Source: Pseudoalteromonas sp. P1-9 (GTDB lineage Bacteria; Pseudomonadota; Gammaproteobacteria; Enterobacterales; Alteromonadaceae). From it: a stretch of DNA of 64,000 nucleotides. The notes under the pieces were generated by a model. It was given only the letters and a program-made list of their open reading frames with translations, searched no databases and had not been told where the DNA came from. Location of the stretch: assembly GCF_001399975.1 (NCBI RefSeq), contig NZ_LKBD01000020.1:1-64000 (forward strand), in the 5' to 3' direction. This document shows positions 8,168 through 18,159 of the stretch, in pieces; within the stretch, counting starts at the first letter, position 1; each line of letters starts with the position of its first letter. Both the position numbers and the translations under genes were made by a program.

Positions 8168-9598
8168 ATGAGCCAAACAACAGTAGCATCACAAACAGAA
8201 TACAACTATAAAGTTGTACGCCAATTCGCCATTATGACGGTGATTTGGGGCATTGTTGGCATGGGTGCCGGGGTTTTCATCGCAGCTCAGCTAGTATGGC
8301 CTGCGTTAAACTTTGACATTCCATGGTTAACTTACTCTCGACTTCGTCCGTTACATACGAACGCAGTTATTTTCGCATTTGGTACAAGTGCACTATTTGC
8401 AACGTCTTACTACGTTGTACAACGTACCTGTCAAACGCGTTTATTCTCAGACAAGCTTGCATCATTTACCTTTTGGGGTTGGCAACTTGTTATTGTATTA
8501 GCAGCAATTACACTGCCTCTTGGTTTCACAAGTGGTAAAGAGTACGCTGAGCTAGAGTGGCCAATTGACATCCTAATTACGGTTGTTTGGGTTGCTTATG
8601 CGGTTGTATTCTTTGGTACCTTAATCAAGCGTAAAGTGTCGCATATTTATGTTGCTAACTGGTTCTATGGTGGTTTCATTATCACTGTTGCTGTTTTACA
8701 CATTGTAAACAGCATGGCAATTCCAGTTTCCCTGACTAAGTCGTACTCTATCTACGCGGGCGCAGTAGATGCCATGGTGCAATGGTGGTACGGTCACAAC
8801 GCAGTAGGTTTCCTACTGACAGCTGGTTTCCTAGGTATGATGTACTACTTCGTTCCTAAGCAAGCTGGTCGTCCAGTTTACTCTTACCGTTTATCGGTAG
8901 TTCACTTCTGGGCACTAATTTCTCTTTATATTTGGGCGGGTCCTCACCACCTACACTACACTGCTCTACCTGACTGGACTCAGTCTTTAGGTATGGTAAT
9001 GTCAGTAATCCTATTTGTACCATCATGGGGTGGTATGATTAACGGTATCATGACGCTATCTGGCGCATGGCATAAACTTCGCCACGATCCAATTCTTCGT
9101 TTCTTAGTTGTTTCACTATCGTTCTACGGTATGTCAACGTTCGAAGGCCCAATGATGGCAATCAAATCTGTAAATGCACTATCTCACTACACTGACTGGA
9201 CTGTTGGTCACGTACACTCAGGTGCATTAGGTTGGGTTGCAATGGTATCAATCGGTGCGGTTTATCACTTAATCCCTAACCTATTTGGTCAAGCTCGCAT
9301 GTACAGCACTAAGCTTATCAACACACACTTCTGGTTACACACAGTAGGTGTTGTTCTGTACATCGTTGCAATGTGGATTTCAGGTGTAATGCAAGGTCTA
9401 ATGTGGCGTGCGGTTAACTCTGACGGTACATTAATGTATAGCTTTGTTCAGTCACTTGAAGCATCGTATCCATTCTACTTCATGCGCTTTGTAGGCGGTG
9501 TATTCATCGTTGTTGGTATGCTAATCATGTTATACAACGTTGTTAAAACTGTTGCAGCTGAAAAAGGTGCATTGCAAGCTGAAGCTCAGCCTGCTTAA
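8168..9598 (+). CDS. ccoN: cbb3-type cytochrome c oxidase subunit I
   Basis: A 476-aa multi-spanning catalytic subunit that reduces O2 at the haem b3-CuB site with high affinity. Visible signatures are [10 protein letters not shown] and [13 protein letters not shown] (His-rich CuB region) and [13 protein letters not shown] near the C-terminal haem ligands. The length is normal for proteobacterial CcoN. It is the first gene of ccoNOQP; ccoO follows after 10 bp. Transcription is probably controlled by the Fnr encoded at 15323-16054 through the upstream candidate site. Confidence 0.97.
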   Translation: MSQTTVASQTEYNYKVVRQFAIMTVIWGIVGMGAGVFIAAQLVWPALNFDIPWLTYSRLRPLHTNAVIFAFGTSALFATSYYVVQRTCQTRLFSDKLASFTFWGWQLVIVLAAITLPLGFTSGKEYAELEWPIDILITVVWVAYAVVFFGTLIKRKVSHIYVANWFYGGFIITVAVLHIVNSMAIPVSLTKSYSIYAGAVDAMVQWWYGHNAVGFLLTAGFLGMMYYFVPKQAGRPVYSYRLSVVHFWALISLYIWAGPHHLHYTALPDWTQSLGMVMSVILFVPSWGGMINGIMTLSGAWHKLRHDPILRFLVVSLSFYGMSTFEGPMMAIKSVNALSHYTDWTVGHVHSGALGWVAMVSIGAVYHLIPNLFGQARMYSTKLINTHFWLHTVGVVLYIVAMWISGVMQGLMWRAVNSDGTLMYSFVQSLEASYPFYFMRFVGGVFIVVGMLIMLYNVVKTVAAEKGALQAEAQPA

Positions 9599-9608
9599 GG
9601 AGTAATGT

Positions 9609-10277
9609 ATGAGCCAGAATAATTCACAAAACAAACACGAGATTGTTGAAAAGAACGTTGGCCTAATGGCTATCCTAACGGTTTTCGCAATCAGCTTTGG
9701 TGCACTTGTGGAAATTACACCACTAATGTTCCAAGAAGATACGACAAAACCTGTAGATGGCTTACGTCCGCTAACAGCGTTAGAAATGGAAGGTCGTGAT
9801 ATCTATGTGCGTGAAGGTTGTTACAACTGTCACTCACAAATGATCCGCCCATTCCGTGACGAAGTTGAGCGTTACGGCCACTACTCGGTAGCGGGTGAAA
9901 GCGTTTGGGATCACCCATTCCAGTGGGGTTCTAAGCGTACTGGTCCAGATCTAGCTCGCGTAGGTGGTCGTTACTCAGACGATTGGCACTATGCTCACTT
10001 GGTAAACCCACGTGATGTAGTTCCAGAGTCAAACATGCCAGGTTACCCTTGGTTAGCGACAAACAAAGTTGACACAACGCATACACTTAAGAAATTACAA
10101 GTGTTCCGTGACAACTTTGGTATTAACCAAGAAGCGTATCCAGGTCGTGGTTACGGCAGTGATGAAGAATTACAAGCTGATGTTGCTTCAGTTGAAGCGA
10201 TGAACGATGGGCAAGGTGCAACTGAAATGCAAGCACTTATTGCGTATCTGCAGCAGCTTGGTACTCACTTAAAGTAA
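9609..10277 (+). CDS. ccoO: cbb3-type cytochrome c oxidase subunit II (monohaem)
   Basis: A 222-aa membrane-anchored c-type cytochrome that passes electrons from CcoP to CcoN. One N-terminal membrane helix spans about residues 17-36. The single haem motif CYNCH is at 71-75, and the distal SNMPGYPWL stretch supplies a Met ligand candidate. An AAGGAG ribosome binding site overlaps the ccoN stop region. Confidence 0.97.
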   Translation: MSQNNSQNKHEIVEKNVGLMAILTVFAISFGALVEITPLMFQEDTTKPVDGLRPLTALEMEGRDIYVREGCYNCHSQMIRPFRDEVERYGHYSVAGESVWDHPFQWGSKRTGPDLARVGGRYSDDWHYAHLVNPRDVVPESNMPGYPWLATNKVDTTHTLKKLQVFRDNFGINQEAYPGRGYGSDEELQADVASVEAMNDGQGATEMQALIAYLQQLGTHLK

Positions 10278-10282
10278 CCACT

Positions 10283-10471
10283 ATGGATTACGGCACATTC
10301 AGAGGCATATTTACTCTGGTATTATTAGTACTTTTTATTGCCATTGTATGGTGGGCTTACAGCAAACGTTCTAAAAAGAACTTTGATGAAGCAGCAAACG
10401 CGATTTTCGAAGACGAGAACGTACACAACAATACAGTTGGCGAAAAGGAAAAAAAGGAGTCTGAGAAATGA
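10283..10471 (+). CDS. ccoQ: cbb3-type cytochrome oxidase subunit CcoQ
   Basis: A 62-aa single-span protein (hydrophobic residues about 8-25, then a charged tail rich in Lys and Glu) in the standard third position of ccoNOQP. In related bacteria CcoQ stabilises the assembled oxidase. Its stop overlaps the ccoP start (ATGA), which indicates translational coupling. Confidence 0.9.
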   Translation: MDYGTFRGIFTLVLLVLFIAIVWWAYSKRSKKNFDEAANAIFEDENVHNNTVGEKEKKESEK

Positions 10472-11415
10472 CTACGTTTTGGAGCATTTGGGTTATTGTA
10501 TTAACCATAGCATGCTTAGCAATCTGCTTCGGACTACTAGTTTGGAACTTAAAGAACTACGTAGGCGTTGAAGAAAATGAAACATGTGGCCACGAATTCG
10601 ATGGTATCGAAGAGATAAACAACCCACTACCTAAGTGGTGGACAATTATGTTCTTCGCAACCTTCGTATGGGGCGTTGTATACCTTATCCTTTATCCGGG
10701 TATGGGTAACTTTAAAGGTGTTTTAGACTGGACGAGTTCAAACCAAGGTGTTTTGAATATCCAAGAGTCAAAAGACGCTGTGATAGCTAACGCAGACAAA
10801 CGCGTACAGCTAGATAAAGAAATGGAAGCTGCAGAAGAACGTTTTGGTCCGGTATTCCAGCAATTCGCAAAACAAGATATTAAAGATCTTGCGACTAACG
10901 AAGAAGCTCTAGAAATCGGTCAACGTTTATTCTCGCAAAACTGTGCTCAGTGTCACGGCTCTGATGCACGTGGCGGCCAAGGCTTCCCTAACCTAACGGA
11001 TAACGATTGGTTATACGGTGGTTCACCTGAAGCTATCAAACAAACACTTCTTCACGGTCGTGTTGCTGCAATGCCAGCGTGGATTGATGCACTTGGTGAA
11101 GATGGCGTTAAAGAAGTTACAGCCTATGTACTAAGCCTTTCAGGTCGTACCGTTAACCAAAAAGATGCAGCTGCGGGTCAAACTAAATTTGCAATGTGTG
11201 CTGCGTGTCACGGTATGGACGGTAAAGGTAACTACGCGTTTGGTGCACCTAACCTAACAGATAATATTTGGTTATACGGTGGTTCACAACGTGCGGTTGA
11301 AGAAACGCTTCGCAATGGCCGTGCCGGTGTAATGCCAGCGTGGAAAGATATCCTAGGCGAAGATAAAGTACATATCTTAACAGCGTACGTATACAGCTTA
11401 TCTCAAGATAAGTAA
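10468..11415 (+). CDS. ccoP: cbb3-type cytochrome c oxidase subunit III (dihaem)
   Basis: A 315-aa dihaem c-type cytochrome subunit that takes electrons from soluble or bc1-linked cytochromes. Two N-terminal helices (about 4-25 and 57-78) are followed by two cytochrome c domains with CAQCH and CAACH haem motifs. The two domains are near copies (both contain PNLTDN and WLYGGS), the usual CcoP arrangement. The start overlaps ccoQ by 4 bases. A strong terminator follows at 11485-11514. Confidence 0.97.
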   Translation: MTTFWSIWVIVLTIACLAICFGLLVWNLKNYVGVEENETCGHEFDGIEEINNPLPKWWTIMFFATFVWGVVYLILYPGMGNFKGVLDWTSSNQGVLNIQESKDAVIANADKRVQLDKEMEAAEERFGPVFQQFAKQDIKDLATNEEALEIGQRLFSQNCAQCHGSDARGGQGFPNLTDNDWLYGGSPEAIKQTLLHGRVAAMPAWIDALGEDGVKEVTAYVLSLSGRTVNQKDAAAGQTKFAMCAACHGMDGKGNYAFGAPNLTDNIWLYGGSQRAVEETLRNGRAGVMPAWKDILGEDKVHILTAYVYSLSQDK

Positions 11416-11484
11416 TTGATTAGTTAAACTTAACGCGTTATTTAAACTAATTTTAAAATTGCGTTAAGAGTACGAATCTAGATC

Positions 11485-11514
11485 AAAAAAGCTCCCAATC
11501 GGGAGCTTTTTTTT
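11485..11514 (+). terminator. Intrinsic terminator of ccoNOQP
   Basis: AAAAGCTCCC pairs with GGGAGCTTTT around an AATC loop, followed by a long T run. It separates the structural operon from the assembly genes. Confidence 0.9.
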
Positions 11515-11573
11515 ACCCTTTTCACACCACATCAAGTAGAATAACGCCACATTTGATTTAACGATTATTCACT

Positions 11574-12065
11574 ATGTCTACAACCCCTTGGTATAAACAA
11601 TTTTGGCCTTGGTTTATCATCTTTGTACCAGCGAGTGCCGTTATCGCATGTATTACCCTGCTTTTTTATATGTCTGACAAAGGGCCTTCAATGGTTGTTG
11701 ACGACTATTACAAAAAAGGCAAAGCAATTAACTTAGAGCTCTCTAAGTTTGACCGTGCTAAAGCACTTTACTTGCACGCAGACCTAACCGTTAGTAACGG
11801 TGTTGTTACCGTTACTTTCACAAAGGGCGACTCACTTAAGCCAGCAGCACTAAAAGTATCGTTTTATCACACCACATTAAAAGATAAAGACGTTGACTTA
11901 ATGCTAGCACCTAACGCCAATGGTGCGTATTCAGGCGTTAGCGAAAAATTGCTTGATGCACGCTACACGGTATTTATTGAACCGATTGGCGGCGAATGGA
12001 AATTAAAAGAAAACATAAAACTACCTTACGACAGCGCATTTAAGATTAAGCCAGAATATAAGTAA
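11574..12065 (+). CDS. FixH-family cbb3 oxidase assembly protein
   Basis: A 163-aa protein with one N-terminal membrane helix (about 12-32, WFIIFVPASAVIACITLLFY) and a periplasmic domain; the following VVDDYYKKGKAIN segment is typical of FixH/CcoH. These proteins help assemble cbb3 oxidase, together with the copper ATPase CcoI encoded 3 bp downstream. A ccoG (rdxA) gene, often found before fixH, is absent here. Confidence 0.88.
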   Translation: MSTTPWYKQFWPWFIIFVPASAVIACITLLFYMSDKGPSMVVDDYYKKGKAINLELSKFDRAKALYLHADLTVSNGVVTVTFTKGDSLKPAALKVSFYHTTLKDKDVDLMLAPNANGAYSGVSEKLLDARYTVFIEPIGGEWKLKENIKLPYDSAFKIKPEYK

Positions 12066-12068
12066 CCT

Positions 12069-14438
12069 ATGTCTAAAAACTGTTTTCATTGCTTAGAGCC
12101 TATTCCAGCAGGTATTTCATTAAGCATTACCTTTGAAAATGACGAAAAGCCGATGTGTTGTTTGGGCTGCCAAGCAGTTGCCGAGGCGATTATCGACCAA
12201 GGTATGTCGGATTATTACAAATACCGCACCGACAGCGCAGGTAAAGTTCAAGAACTAGTGCCGGAACAGATAAAAATGTTCCAAAGCTACGATGATGAAG
12301 ATATTCAGTCAGAATTTCTCACCAAGCAAGGTGATATCGCAGAGATATTGTTGAGTGTCGAAGGCATTAGTTGCGCGGCATGTGCTTGGCTTATTGAAAA
12401 ACAGTTACTTAATCTAGGTCACGTGGTGCGTGTTGATGTTAATACGTCAACCTATCGCGCCATGGTTAAATGGGATCAGTCAAAACTAAAACTCAGTACC
12501 ATTATTGAATCATTGGCACGCATTGGTTACCGTGCCTACCCCTTTCAACAAGATCATGAAGAGCAACAAAAGCGACAAACAGCCCAATCCTATGTGCGCA
12601 GGTTAGGTGTCGCTGGCCTGATGACCATGCAAGTCATGATGTTCGCTTTTGCCATGTACTTTGGTATGTTCTCAGGCATGGATGAAGGCTTTGAGCAATA
12701 CTTCCGTTGGATCAGCTTAGTACTTGCCACACCGGTTATTCTCTACTCTGCCCTGCCATTTCTTACGTCAGCTATTCGCGGTTTAAAAGCCAAGCAACTG
12801 AATATGGACTTACCGGTATCACTTGCTATTTTTGGCGCGTACGGTGCAAGTTGCTGGGCAACCGTGTTTCAAACTGGCGAAGTGTATTTTGAATCTATCT
12901 GCATGTTTACCTTCTTATTATTGTTAGGTAAATATTTAGAATTCCGCGCTCGTTTAAAAGCCTCTGAATTTACTGCCAACTTACAAAAATTGTTACCGCT
13001 TACCGCCCGTTTAGTAAATGATGAAGAAGAAATAATTGCAGCAAAGCGTCTTAGATTAAACGACAAAGTGATGATCAAAGCAGGTGAAACAATCCCTGCG
13101 GATGGGATTTTAATTGACGGTAAAACGTCTGTTGACGAAGCAATGATGACAGGCGAACATGCCGCCGTTGCTAAAACGGTTGGCGACCAAGTTTATGCCG
13201 GTACGGTCAATCACGATGGCGTTATTAGCATTAAAGTTAACCAAATTGGTCAAGACACGCTTATTAATCAGATAGTCCGTCTGCAACATCAAGCGCTCAC
13301 TTCGCGCCCTAAAATCGCAGAAATTACCGATAAAGTGGCGCAATGGTTTGTCGCATGTTTACTTGTATTTGCATCGATTACAGCTTTTTCTTGGTACCAC
13401 ATCGAACCAGAACATGCGTTTTGGGTGACTATCGCAGTACTTGTAGCTACCTGCCCATGTGCACTGAGTTTAGCTATTCCCACAGCGCTTACCTGTGCTG
13501 TTGCCAAACTCACCCAGCAAGGGGTACTTATTAAGCGCTCCCACGTACTCGAAACCCTAACTAAGGTTACAAATATTGCGTTTGATAAAACAGGTACATT
13601 AACCGAGGGTAAATTCACCTTACTTGATACCAAATTGTTTGATGACAGCGTGTCATTAGAACAGGTTTACGCACTGGCAAAAACCTTGGAAACCTATTCA
13701 GAGCACCCTATTAGTAAAGCCTTTACCGAATTAGATGTGTCACCTGTTGCAATTAGCGATGTTAAAATTGAAACAGGAAAAGGTATCTCTGCAGTATTTC
13801 AACAGCAAACGGTTGCTATCGGTAAAGCAAACTGGCATTGCCAAGTAGCAGATACAACGCACGACGTGTTTTTATACCTAAACGAGCGCGTGATCGCGGG
13901 CTTTAAATTGCAGGATAAAATTCGCGACCATGCGGCAGATACATTAAGTGCACTCAAAGCTAATAATTTGCAGCTGCAAGTTTTAACGGGTGACCCTTCG
14001 CTTGCAGGTAAACAGCTCGTATCAAGCTTAGGTATTGATCATGTAAAAACAGGTTGTAGCCCAAGCGATAAACAAAAAGAGGTTGAGAAACTTTCGCATC
14101 AAGGCAAGATTGTTGCTATGGTCGGTGATGGCGTGAATGACAGCCCGGTTTTTAATAGCGCGCATTTGTCAATTGCGATGGCATCGGGCGCAGATATCTC
14201 GAAAAATACCGCCGATGTTGTTTTGCTAAACAGCGAACTTAATGGCATCAGTCGATTATTTAATACCGCTAAATTGACTCGCCGAGTGATAAAACAAAAC
14301 CTTGCTATTTCGCTATGTTACAATGGCTCTATATTACCGCTTGCAGCAATGGGCATGGTTCCTCCATGGGTTGCTGTTATCGGTATGTCGGCAAGTTCAC
14401 TAATTGTAATCGGTAATTCATTACGTTTACTTAAATAA
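12069..14438 (+). CDS. ccoI: Copper-exporting P-type ATPase CcoI/FixI for cbb3 assembly
   Basis: A 789-aa P1B-type ATPase that delivers copper to the oxidase. In order it has an N-terminal Cys-rich metal-binding segment (CFHC, then CCLGC at 30-34), a heavy-metal domain with CAAC (102-105), transmembrane helices, the TGE actuator motif (MMTGEH), the intramembrane CPC ion site (ATCPCALS), the phosphorylation motif DKTGTLTEG and the hinge GDGVNDSP. The long Cys-rich N-terminus separates FixI/CcoI from CopA detoxification pumps. It is followed by ccoS. Confidence 0.95.
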   Translation: MSKNCFHCLEPIPAGISLSITFENDEKPMCCLGCQAVAEAIIDQGMSDYYKYRTDSAGKVQELVPEQIKMFQSYDDEDIQSEFLTKQGDIAEILLSVEGISCAACAWLIEKQLLNLGHVVRVDVNTSTYRAMVKWDQSKLKLSTIIESLARIGYRAYPFQQDHEEQQKRQTAQSYVRRLGVAGLMTMQVMMFAFAMYFGMFSGMDEGFEQYFRWISLVLATPVILYSALPFLTSAIRGLKAKQLNMDLPVSLAIFGAYGASCWATVFQTGEVYFESICMFTFLLLLGKYLEFRARLKASEFTANLQKLLPLTARLVNDEEEIIAAKRLRLNDKVMIKAGETIPADGILIDGKTSVDEAMMTGEHAAVAKTVGDQVYAGTVNHDGVISIKVNQIGQDTLINQIVRLQHQALTSRPKIAEITDKVAQWFVACLLVFASITAFSWYHIEPEHAFWVTIAVLVATCPCALSLAIPTALTCAVAKLTQQGVLIKRSHVLETLTKVTNIAFDKTGTLTEGKFTLLDTKLFDDSVSLEQVYALAKTLETYSEHPISKAFTELDVSPVAISDVKIETGKGISAVFQQQTVAIGKANWHCQVADTTHDVFLYLNERVIAGFKLQDKIRDHAADTLSALKANNLQLQVLTGDPSLAGKQLVSSLGIDHVKTGCSPSDKQKEVEKLSHQGKIVAMVGDGVNDSPVFNSAHLSIAMASGADISKNTADVVLLNSELNGISRLFNTAKLTRRVIKQNLAISLCYNGSILPLAAMGMVPPWVAVIGMSASSLIVIGNSLRLLK

Positions 14439-14452
14439 AGGGGCGCGTAACT

Positions 14453-14623
14453 GTGAGCATTATTTATGTATTAATTCCCATCGCTATTTTGCTGGTAATT
14501 GTTGCAATAGGCGTGTTCTTTTGGGCTGTTCGCAGTGAGCAGTTTAATAACCTTGATAAACAAGCACACAGCATATTATTCGAAGACGATAAAGAGCAGC
14601 ACAACAAAAGTAATGACAACTAG
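14453..14623 (+). CDS. ccoS: cbb3-type cytochrome oxidase assembly protein CcoS
   Basis: A 56-aa single-span protein starting at GTG (14453) with an AAGGGG ribosome binding site at 14438-14443. A hydrophobic helix (about residues 3-25, ending FFWAVRSEQF) is followed by LDKQAHSILFEDD, the conserved CcoS signature. CcoS is needed for cofactor insertion into cbb3 oxidase in other bacteria. Its last 11 bases overlap the start of the next gene. The gene is easily missed because it is short and uses GTG. Confidence 0.9.
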   Translation: MSIIYVLIPIAILLVIVAIGVFFWAVRSEQFNNLDKQAHSILFEDDKEQHNKSNDN

Positions 14624-15275
14624 TCACTTAATATCAGCGCTTGTTATGGGGTTGTTAGGCAGCGGACACTGCTTAGCAATGTGTGGTGGTGTTGCGTCAT
14701 CATTAACGCTTGCCGTTAAAGACAAAGCACAAATAAAACGCTATACCCTACTCTATAATTTAGGCCGCGTACTAAGCTATTGCATCGCCGGTGCACTGGC
14801 CGCTGGCATTAGTCAGCAGTTTGCTTCGCAATCAACCACATTTTCATATGCTTTATCAATATTAAGCGGTGTGTTTATGATTTTGGTTGGGCTATATATT
14901 ATGCGCCTTACGTTTTCGCTTAATTGGATTGAAAGTTTTGGTAAAGTCGCTATCTGGCAACATTTAGTTAAACTAAACAAACGCTTATTACCGATTAACA
15001 CAAAAACAAAAGCATTTGCGTATGGTATGTTGTGGGGTTGGTTGCCTTGTGGTTTAGTCTATTCTGCCCTGCTTTTTGCTATATCAACTCAATCAGCAAT
15101 TCAAGGCGCAGCCTTTATGTTGTTGTTTGCCATTGGCACGTTACCAGCCATGGTGGGACTGGCATTTGCGGCAGAAAAATTTAAGCAAATACTTAATCAT
15201 ACGATGATACGTATGGTGTTTGGTAACATCTTCATTTTCTACGGTTTATACCTTTTGATAATTGCGTTACTATAA
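14613..15275 (+). CDS. SafE/DsbD-like membrane protein of the cco cluster
   Basis: A 220-aa protein with about six membrane helices of the DsbD_2/TauE-SafE-like family, often found beside ccoS in gammaproteobacteria. The first helix carries GSGHCLAMCGG, a Cys/His/Met-containing motif that suggests metal or redox handling. Genetic position suggests a role in copper supply or cbb3 assembly; this is inference. The start chosen is ATG 14613, overlapping ccoS, because the family begins shortly before the GHC motif; an upstream in-frame ATG at 14535 would lie deep inside ccoS. Confidence 0.85.
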   Translation: MTTSHLISALVMGLLGSGHCLAMCGGVASSLTLAVKDKAQIKRYTLLYNLGRVLSYCIAGALAAGISQQFASQSTTFSYALSILSGVFMILVGLYIMRLTFSLNWIESFGKVAIWQHLVKLNKRLLPINTKTKAFAYGMLWGWLPCGLVYSALLFAISTQSAIQGAAFMLLFAIGTLPAMVGLAFAAEKFKQILNHTMIRMVFGNIFIFYGLYLLIIALL

Positions 15276-15322
15276 GGTTTTAGTATAAATTATTCTGGTA
15301 TTTCCTTTTCTCTAGGTGTGTC

Positions 15323-16054
15323 ATGGAATTGAACAAAAAATCAGTATCGAAAAACTGCGCAATTAAGTGTCAGGATTGTAGTATCAGCCAGCTGTGTATT
15401 CCGGTTTCTCTTAACGCGGAAGAAATGGGCAAATTAGATGACATCATCGAGCGAAAGAAACCGCTGCATAAAGGTGATTACTTATTTGAAGCAGGACAAC
15501 CGCTTCGTTCTATTTACGCTGTGCGTTCGGGCTCGTTTAAATCATATACCCTAACTGAAAGTGGCGAAGAGCAAATCACTGGCTTTCATTTAGCAGGTGA
15601 CATTGTTGGCTTTGATGGCATTAGTACGATGAGCCATAAAAGCTACGCACAAGCGATGGAAACAGCCATGGTATGTGAAATTCCATTCACCACATTAGAT
15701 GACCTTTCAGGTAAATTGCCTAAATTACGTCACCAAGTGATGCGTATGATGAGCAATGAGATCAATTACGACCAAGAAATGTTACTGATGCTCAACAAGA
15801 AGACCGCTGAAGAGCGCCTAGCAGCGTTTTTAGCGAATCTTTCTACCCGTTTTGGTGAGCGTGGTTTTAGCAAAAAAGAATTCCGTCTAACCATGACCCG
15901 TGGTGAAATTGGCAATTACCTTGGCCTAACTGTTGAAACTATCAGCCGTTTATTGAGCCGCTTTCAAAAAGCCGAGATCATCAAAGTTGAAGGTAAGTTC
16001 ATTACCATTTTAGATGCTGATGAATTATTCAAAGTCGCTTCTATTAAGTCTTGA
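15323..16054 (+). CDS. fnr: Oxygen-responsive transcriptional regulator Fnr
   Basis: A 243-aa CRP/FNR-family regulator very close to E. coli Fnr, including [12 protein letters not shown] and [25 protein letters not shown]. Cys16, Cys19, Cys25 and Cys118 match the four ligands of the oxygen-sensitive [4Fe-4S] cluster. The C-terminal HTH should read TTGAT half-sites. It stands between the cbb3 assembly genes and uspE, and probable Fnr sites occur upstream of ccoN and of uspE. Called EtrA in some relatives. Confidence 0.96.
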   Translation: MELNKKSVSKNCAIKCQDCSISQLCIPVSLNAEEMGKLDDIIERKKPLHKGDYLFEAGQPLRSIYAVRSGSFKSYTLTESGEEQITGFHLAGDIVGFDGISTMSHKSYAQAMETAMVCEIPFTTLDDLSGKLPKLRHQVMRMMSNEINYDQEMLLMLNKKTAEERLAAFLANLSTRFGERGFSKKEFRLTMTRGEIGNYLGLTVETISRLLSRFQKAEIIKVEGKFITILDADELFKVASIKS

Positions 16055-16064
16055 TCTAAAACAA
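16051..16064. promoter_or_regulatory. Candidate Fnr site upstream of uspE
   Basis: TTGATCTAAAACAA matches 9 of 10 defined bases of the Fnr consensus. It overlaps the fnr stop codon and lies 71 bp before the uspE start. A TATAGA -10-like hexamer is at 16094-16099, giving a spacing near -48, slightly longer than classic class II sites. Confidence 0.4.
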
Positions 16065-16134
16065 AATAATCTATTAGAAACCTTTCAAATTAGTATAGAT
16101 CCAGTACACTGAATTTACAATTTGGGAGGTTTTT

Positions 16135-17064
16135 ATGAATACCATCAAAAAAATTCTTGCGGTTATCGACCCAAGTAAAGATAAGCAAATCGCGCTAAAC
16201 CGCTCATTCGAGTTGGCTAGAAAGTCCGGCGCTCAAATTACTGCCTTTTTGTCTATTTACGACTTTTCATATGAAATGACAACTATGCTCAGTCGTGAAG
16301 AGCGCGATGCCATGCGCGACGCGGTTATCAACGACAGAAAAGAATGGATCACATCTTTAATTAACCAGCATGGCGGTGACATAAAAGTCGATTGCCAAGT
16401 AGTTTGGCATAACCGTCCTTTCGAATCCATTATTGAAGCGGTGCTTGAGCAAAACTACGACATGGTTGTAAAAGGCACGCATCAGCATGATACGCTTAAA
16501 TCCGTTATTTTCACGCCTACCGACTGGCACCTAATTCGTAAGTGCCCTGTGCCTTTGTTACTTGTAAAAGAGCATGATTGGCCAGCAGGCGGACAAATTT
16601 TGGCTGCAGTTAATGCATCAAGCGAAGAAGAAACCCATCAAGCACTTAACCATACAATTATGAAAGAAGCCGCTTACCTTGCTGATTTAATTGATGGTAA
16701 TCTTAACTTAGTCAATGCCTATCCAGGTACGCCGGTTAATATTGCAATTGAAATTCCAGAATTCGACGCGGGCCAATACGCTGAATCAGTAAAAGCGCAT
16801 CATGTTGCAACTACCCATAAACTTGCTGAGCAATATCAAGTCGAGCCAAGTCATTGCTATATTAACGAAGGCTTACCTGAAGATGTACTGCCACAAGTAG
16901 CAAACCAATTAGATGCAGAATTGGTTGTAATGGGCACCGTTGGGCGCACTGGCATTAGCGCAGCACTTATTGGTAACACCGCTGAACATGTAATTGATAG
17001 TTTAAATTGCGATGTATTAGCCTTAAAACCACAAGGTTATAAAAGCCCCTTAGATAAGTCTTAA
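16135..17064 (+). CDS. uspE: Universal stress protein UspE
   Basis: A 309-aa cytoplasmic protein made of two Usp domains (about 1-148 and 155-305). The second ends with the VMGTVGRTG...IGNTAEHV nucleotide-loop pattern. UspE is linked to stress resistance and motility or aggregation in E. coli, where it also sits next to fnr. A strong GGGAGG ribosome binding site precedes the ATG. The gap to ttcA holds a hairpin (17087-17119). Confidence 0.93.
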   Translation: MNTIKKILAVIDPSKDKQIALNRSFELARKSGAQITAFLSIYDFSYEMTTMLSREERDAMRDAVINDRKEWITSLINQHGGDIKVDCQVVWHNRPFESIIEAVLEQNYDMVVKGTHQHDTLKSVIFTPTDWHLIRKCPVPLLLVKEHDWPAGGQILAAVNASSEEETHQALNHTIMKEAAYLADLIDGNLNLVNAYPGTPVNIAIEIPEFDAGQYAESVKAHHVATTHKLAEQYQVEPSHCYINEGLPEDVLPQVANQLDAELVVMGTVGRTGISAALIGNTAEHVIDSLNCDVLALKPQGYKSPLDKS

Positions 17065-17086
17065 CCTCGTTAATATTTTCACCTAT

Positions 17087-17119
17087 AATACGCCCCTTTA
17101 TTTGTTCTAGGGGCGTATT
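17087..17119 (+). promoter_or_regulatory. Hairpin enclosing the ttcA ribosome binding site
   Basis: AATACGCCCC (17087-17096) pairs perfectly with GGGGCGTATT (17110-17119) around a 13-base loop. The right arm contains the only Shine-Dalgarno-like AGGGG and ends three bases before the ttcA ATG, so the folded form should mask initiation. It has no proper T run, making it a weak terminator for uspE. Confidence 0.55.
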
Positions 17120-17122
17120 TGT

Positions 17123-18025
17123 ATGTCGCATTCAGCAGAAGCTAAAGCGAAATATAACCTTAATAAGTTACAGAAACGACTTCGTCGTTTTACTGGTCAA
17201 GCAATTGCAGACTTCAATATGATTGAAGATGGCGACCGCATTATGGTGTGCTTATCAGGCGGTAAAGACAGCTATACGCTGCTTGATATTTTGCAAAACC
17301 TGCAACGCTCTGCGCCGATTAACTTTGAGCTATTTGCAATCAACCTAGATCAAAAGCAACCTGGTTTCCCTGAACATATTTTACCTGAGTACCTCGAATC
17401 TCTGGGTATTGAGTATAAAATCGTCGAAGAAGATACCTACAGCATCGTAAAGGATAAAATTCCTGAAGGTAAAACCACCTGCTCACTGTGTTCACGCTTA
17501 CGTCGTGGCATTTTATACCGTACAGCAAAAGAAATGGGCGCAACTAAAATCGCACTTGGCCACCACCGTGATGACATGATTGAAACCATGTTCTTGAATA
17601 TGTTTTATGGTGGTAAATTAAAAGGCATGCCGGCAAAGCTATTAAGCGATGATGGTCAGCACATGGTTATTCGCCCACTTGCCTACTGTAAAGAGAAAGA
17701 CATTGTAAAATACGCTGAAGCAAAAGAATTCCCAATTATTCCGTGTAACTTATGTGGCTCGCAAGAAAACTTACAGCGTAAGCACATTAAAGCAATGTTG
17801 AATGAATGGGATAAAACCCACCCAGGCCGTGTGGAAACCATTTTTACATCAATGCAAAACGTGGTGCCATCGCATTTAGCGGACCCATCAATCTTTAATT
17901 TTGTTGAGTTAAATAAAGATTCGCACATTGACGAAGGCGATATCGCCCTTGATAAACCTGATGTACCTGCGGTCCCCGTTGGTTTAGAAATTGACGAACA
18001 AGACGTGAACGTTATACAACTCTAA
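17123..18025 (+). CDS. ttcA: tRNA 2-thiocytidine(32) synthetase TtcA
   Basis: A 300-aa PP-loop ATPase that thiolates C32 in certain tRNAs using an iron-sulfur cluster. It shows the SGGKDS PP-loop and two Cys pairs, CSLC and CNLC, which hold the cluster together with the usual RRGILYR segment. Length matches E. coli TtcA (311). It is the third gene of the conserved fnr-uspE-ttcA neighbourhood and is followed by a terminator. Its start is embedded next to a stable hairpin. Confidence 0.95.
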   Translation: MSHSAEAKAKYNLNKLQKRLRRFTGQAIADFNMIEDGDRIMVCLSGGKDSYTLLDILQNLQRSAPINFELFAINLDQKQPGFPEHILPEYLESLGIEYKIVEEDTYSIVKDKIPEGKTTCSLCSRLRRGILYRTAKEMGATKIALGHHRDDMIETMFLNMFYGGKLKGMPAKLLSDDGQHMVIRPLAYCKEKDIVKYAEAKEFPIIPCNLCGSQENLQRKHIKAMLNEWDKTHPGRVETIFTSMQNVVPSHLADPSIFNFVELNKDSHIDEGDIALDKPDVPAVPVGLEIDEQDVNVIQL

Positions 18026-18050
18026 TCAATTTGCTACTTATCTCTTTATA

Positions 18051-18080
18051 AAAGGAAGCGTCGGCTTCCTTTTTTCTTTT
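18051..18080 (+). terminator. Intrinsic terminator of ttcA
   Basis: AAAGGAAGC pairs with GCTTCCTTT around a GTCG loop, followed by a T-rich run, 25 bp past the ttcA stop. Confidence 0.88.
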
Positions 18081-18159
18081 TCATATCAAACAACTATTTA
18101 ATTTAATACTATTTTTTACTAGTATTGGTTTATCAGCCCTCAATATGGCTCGCGTTACT

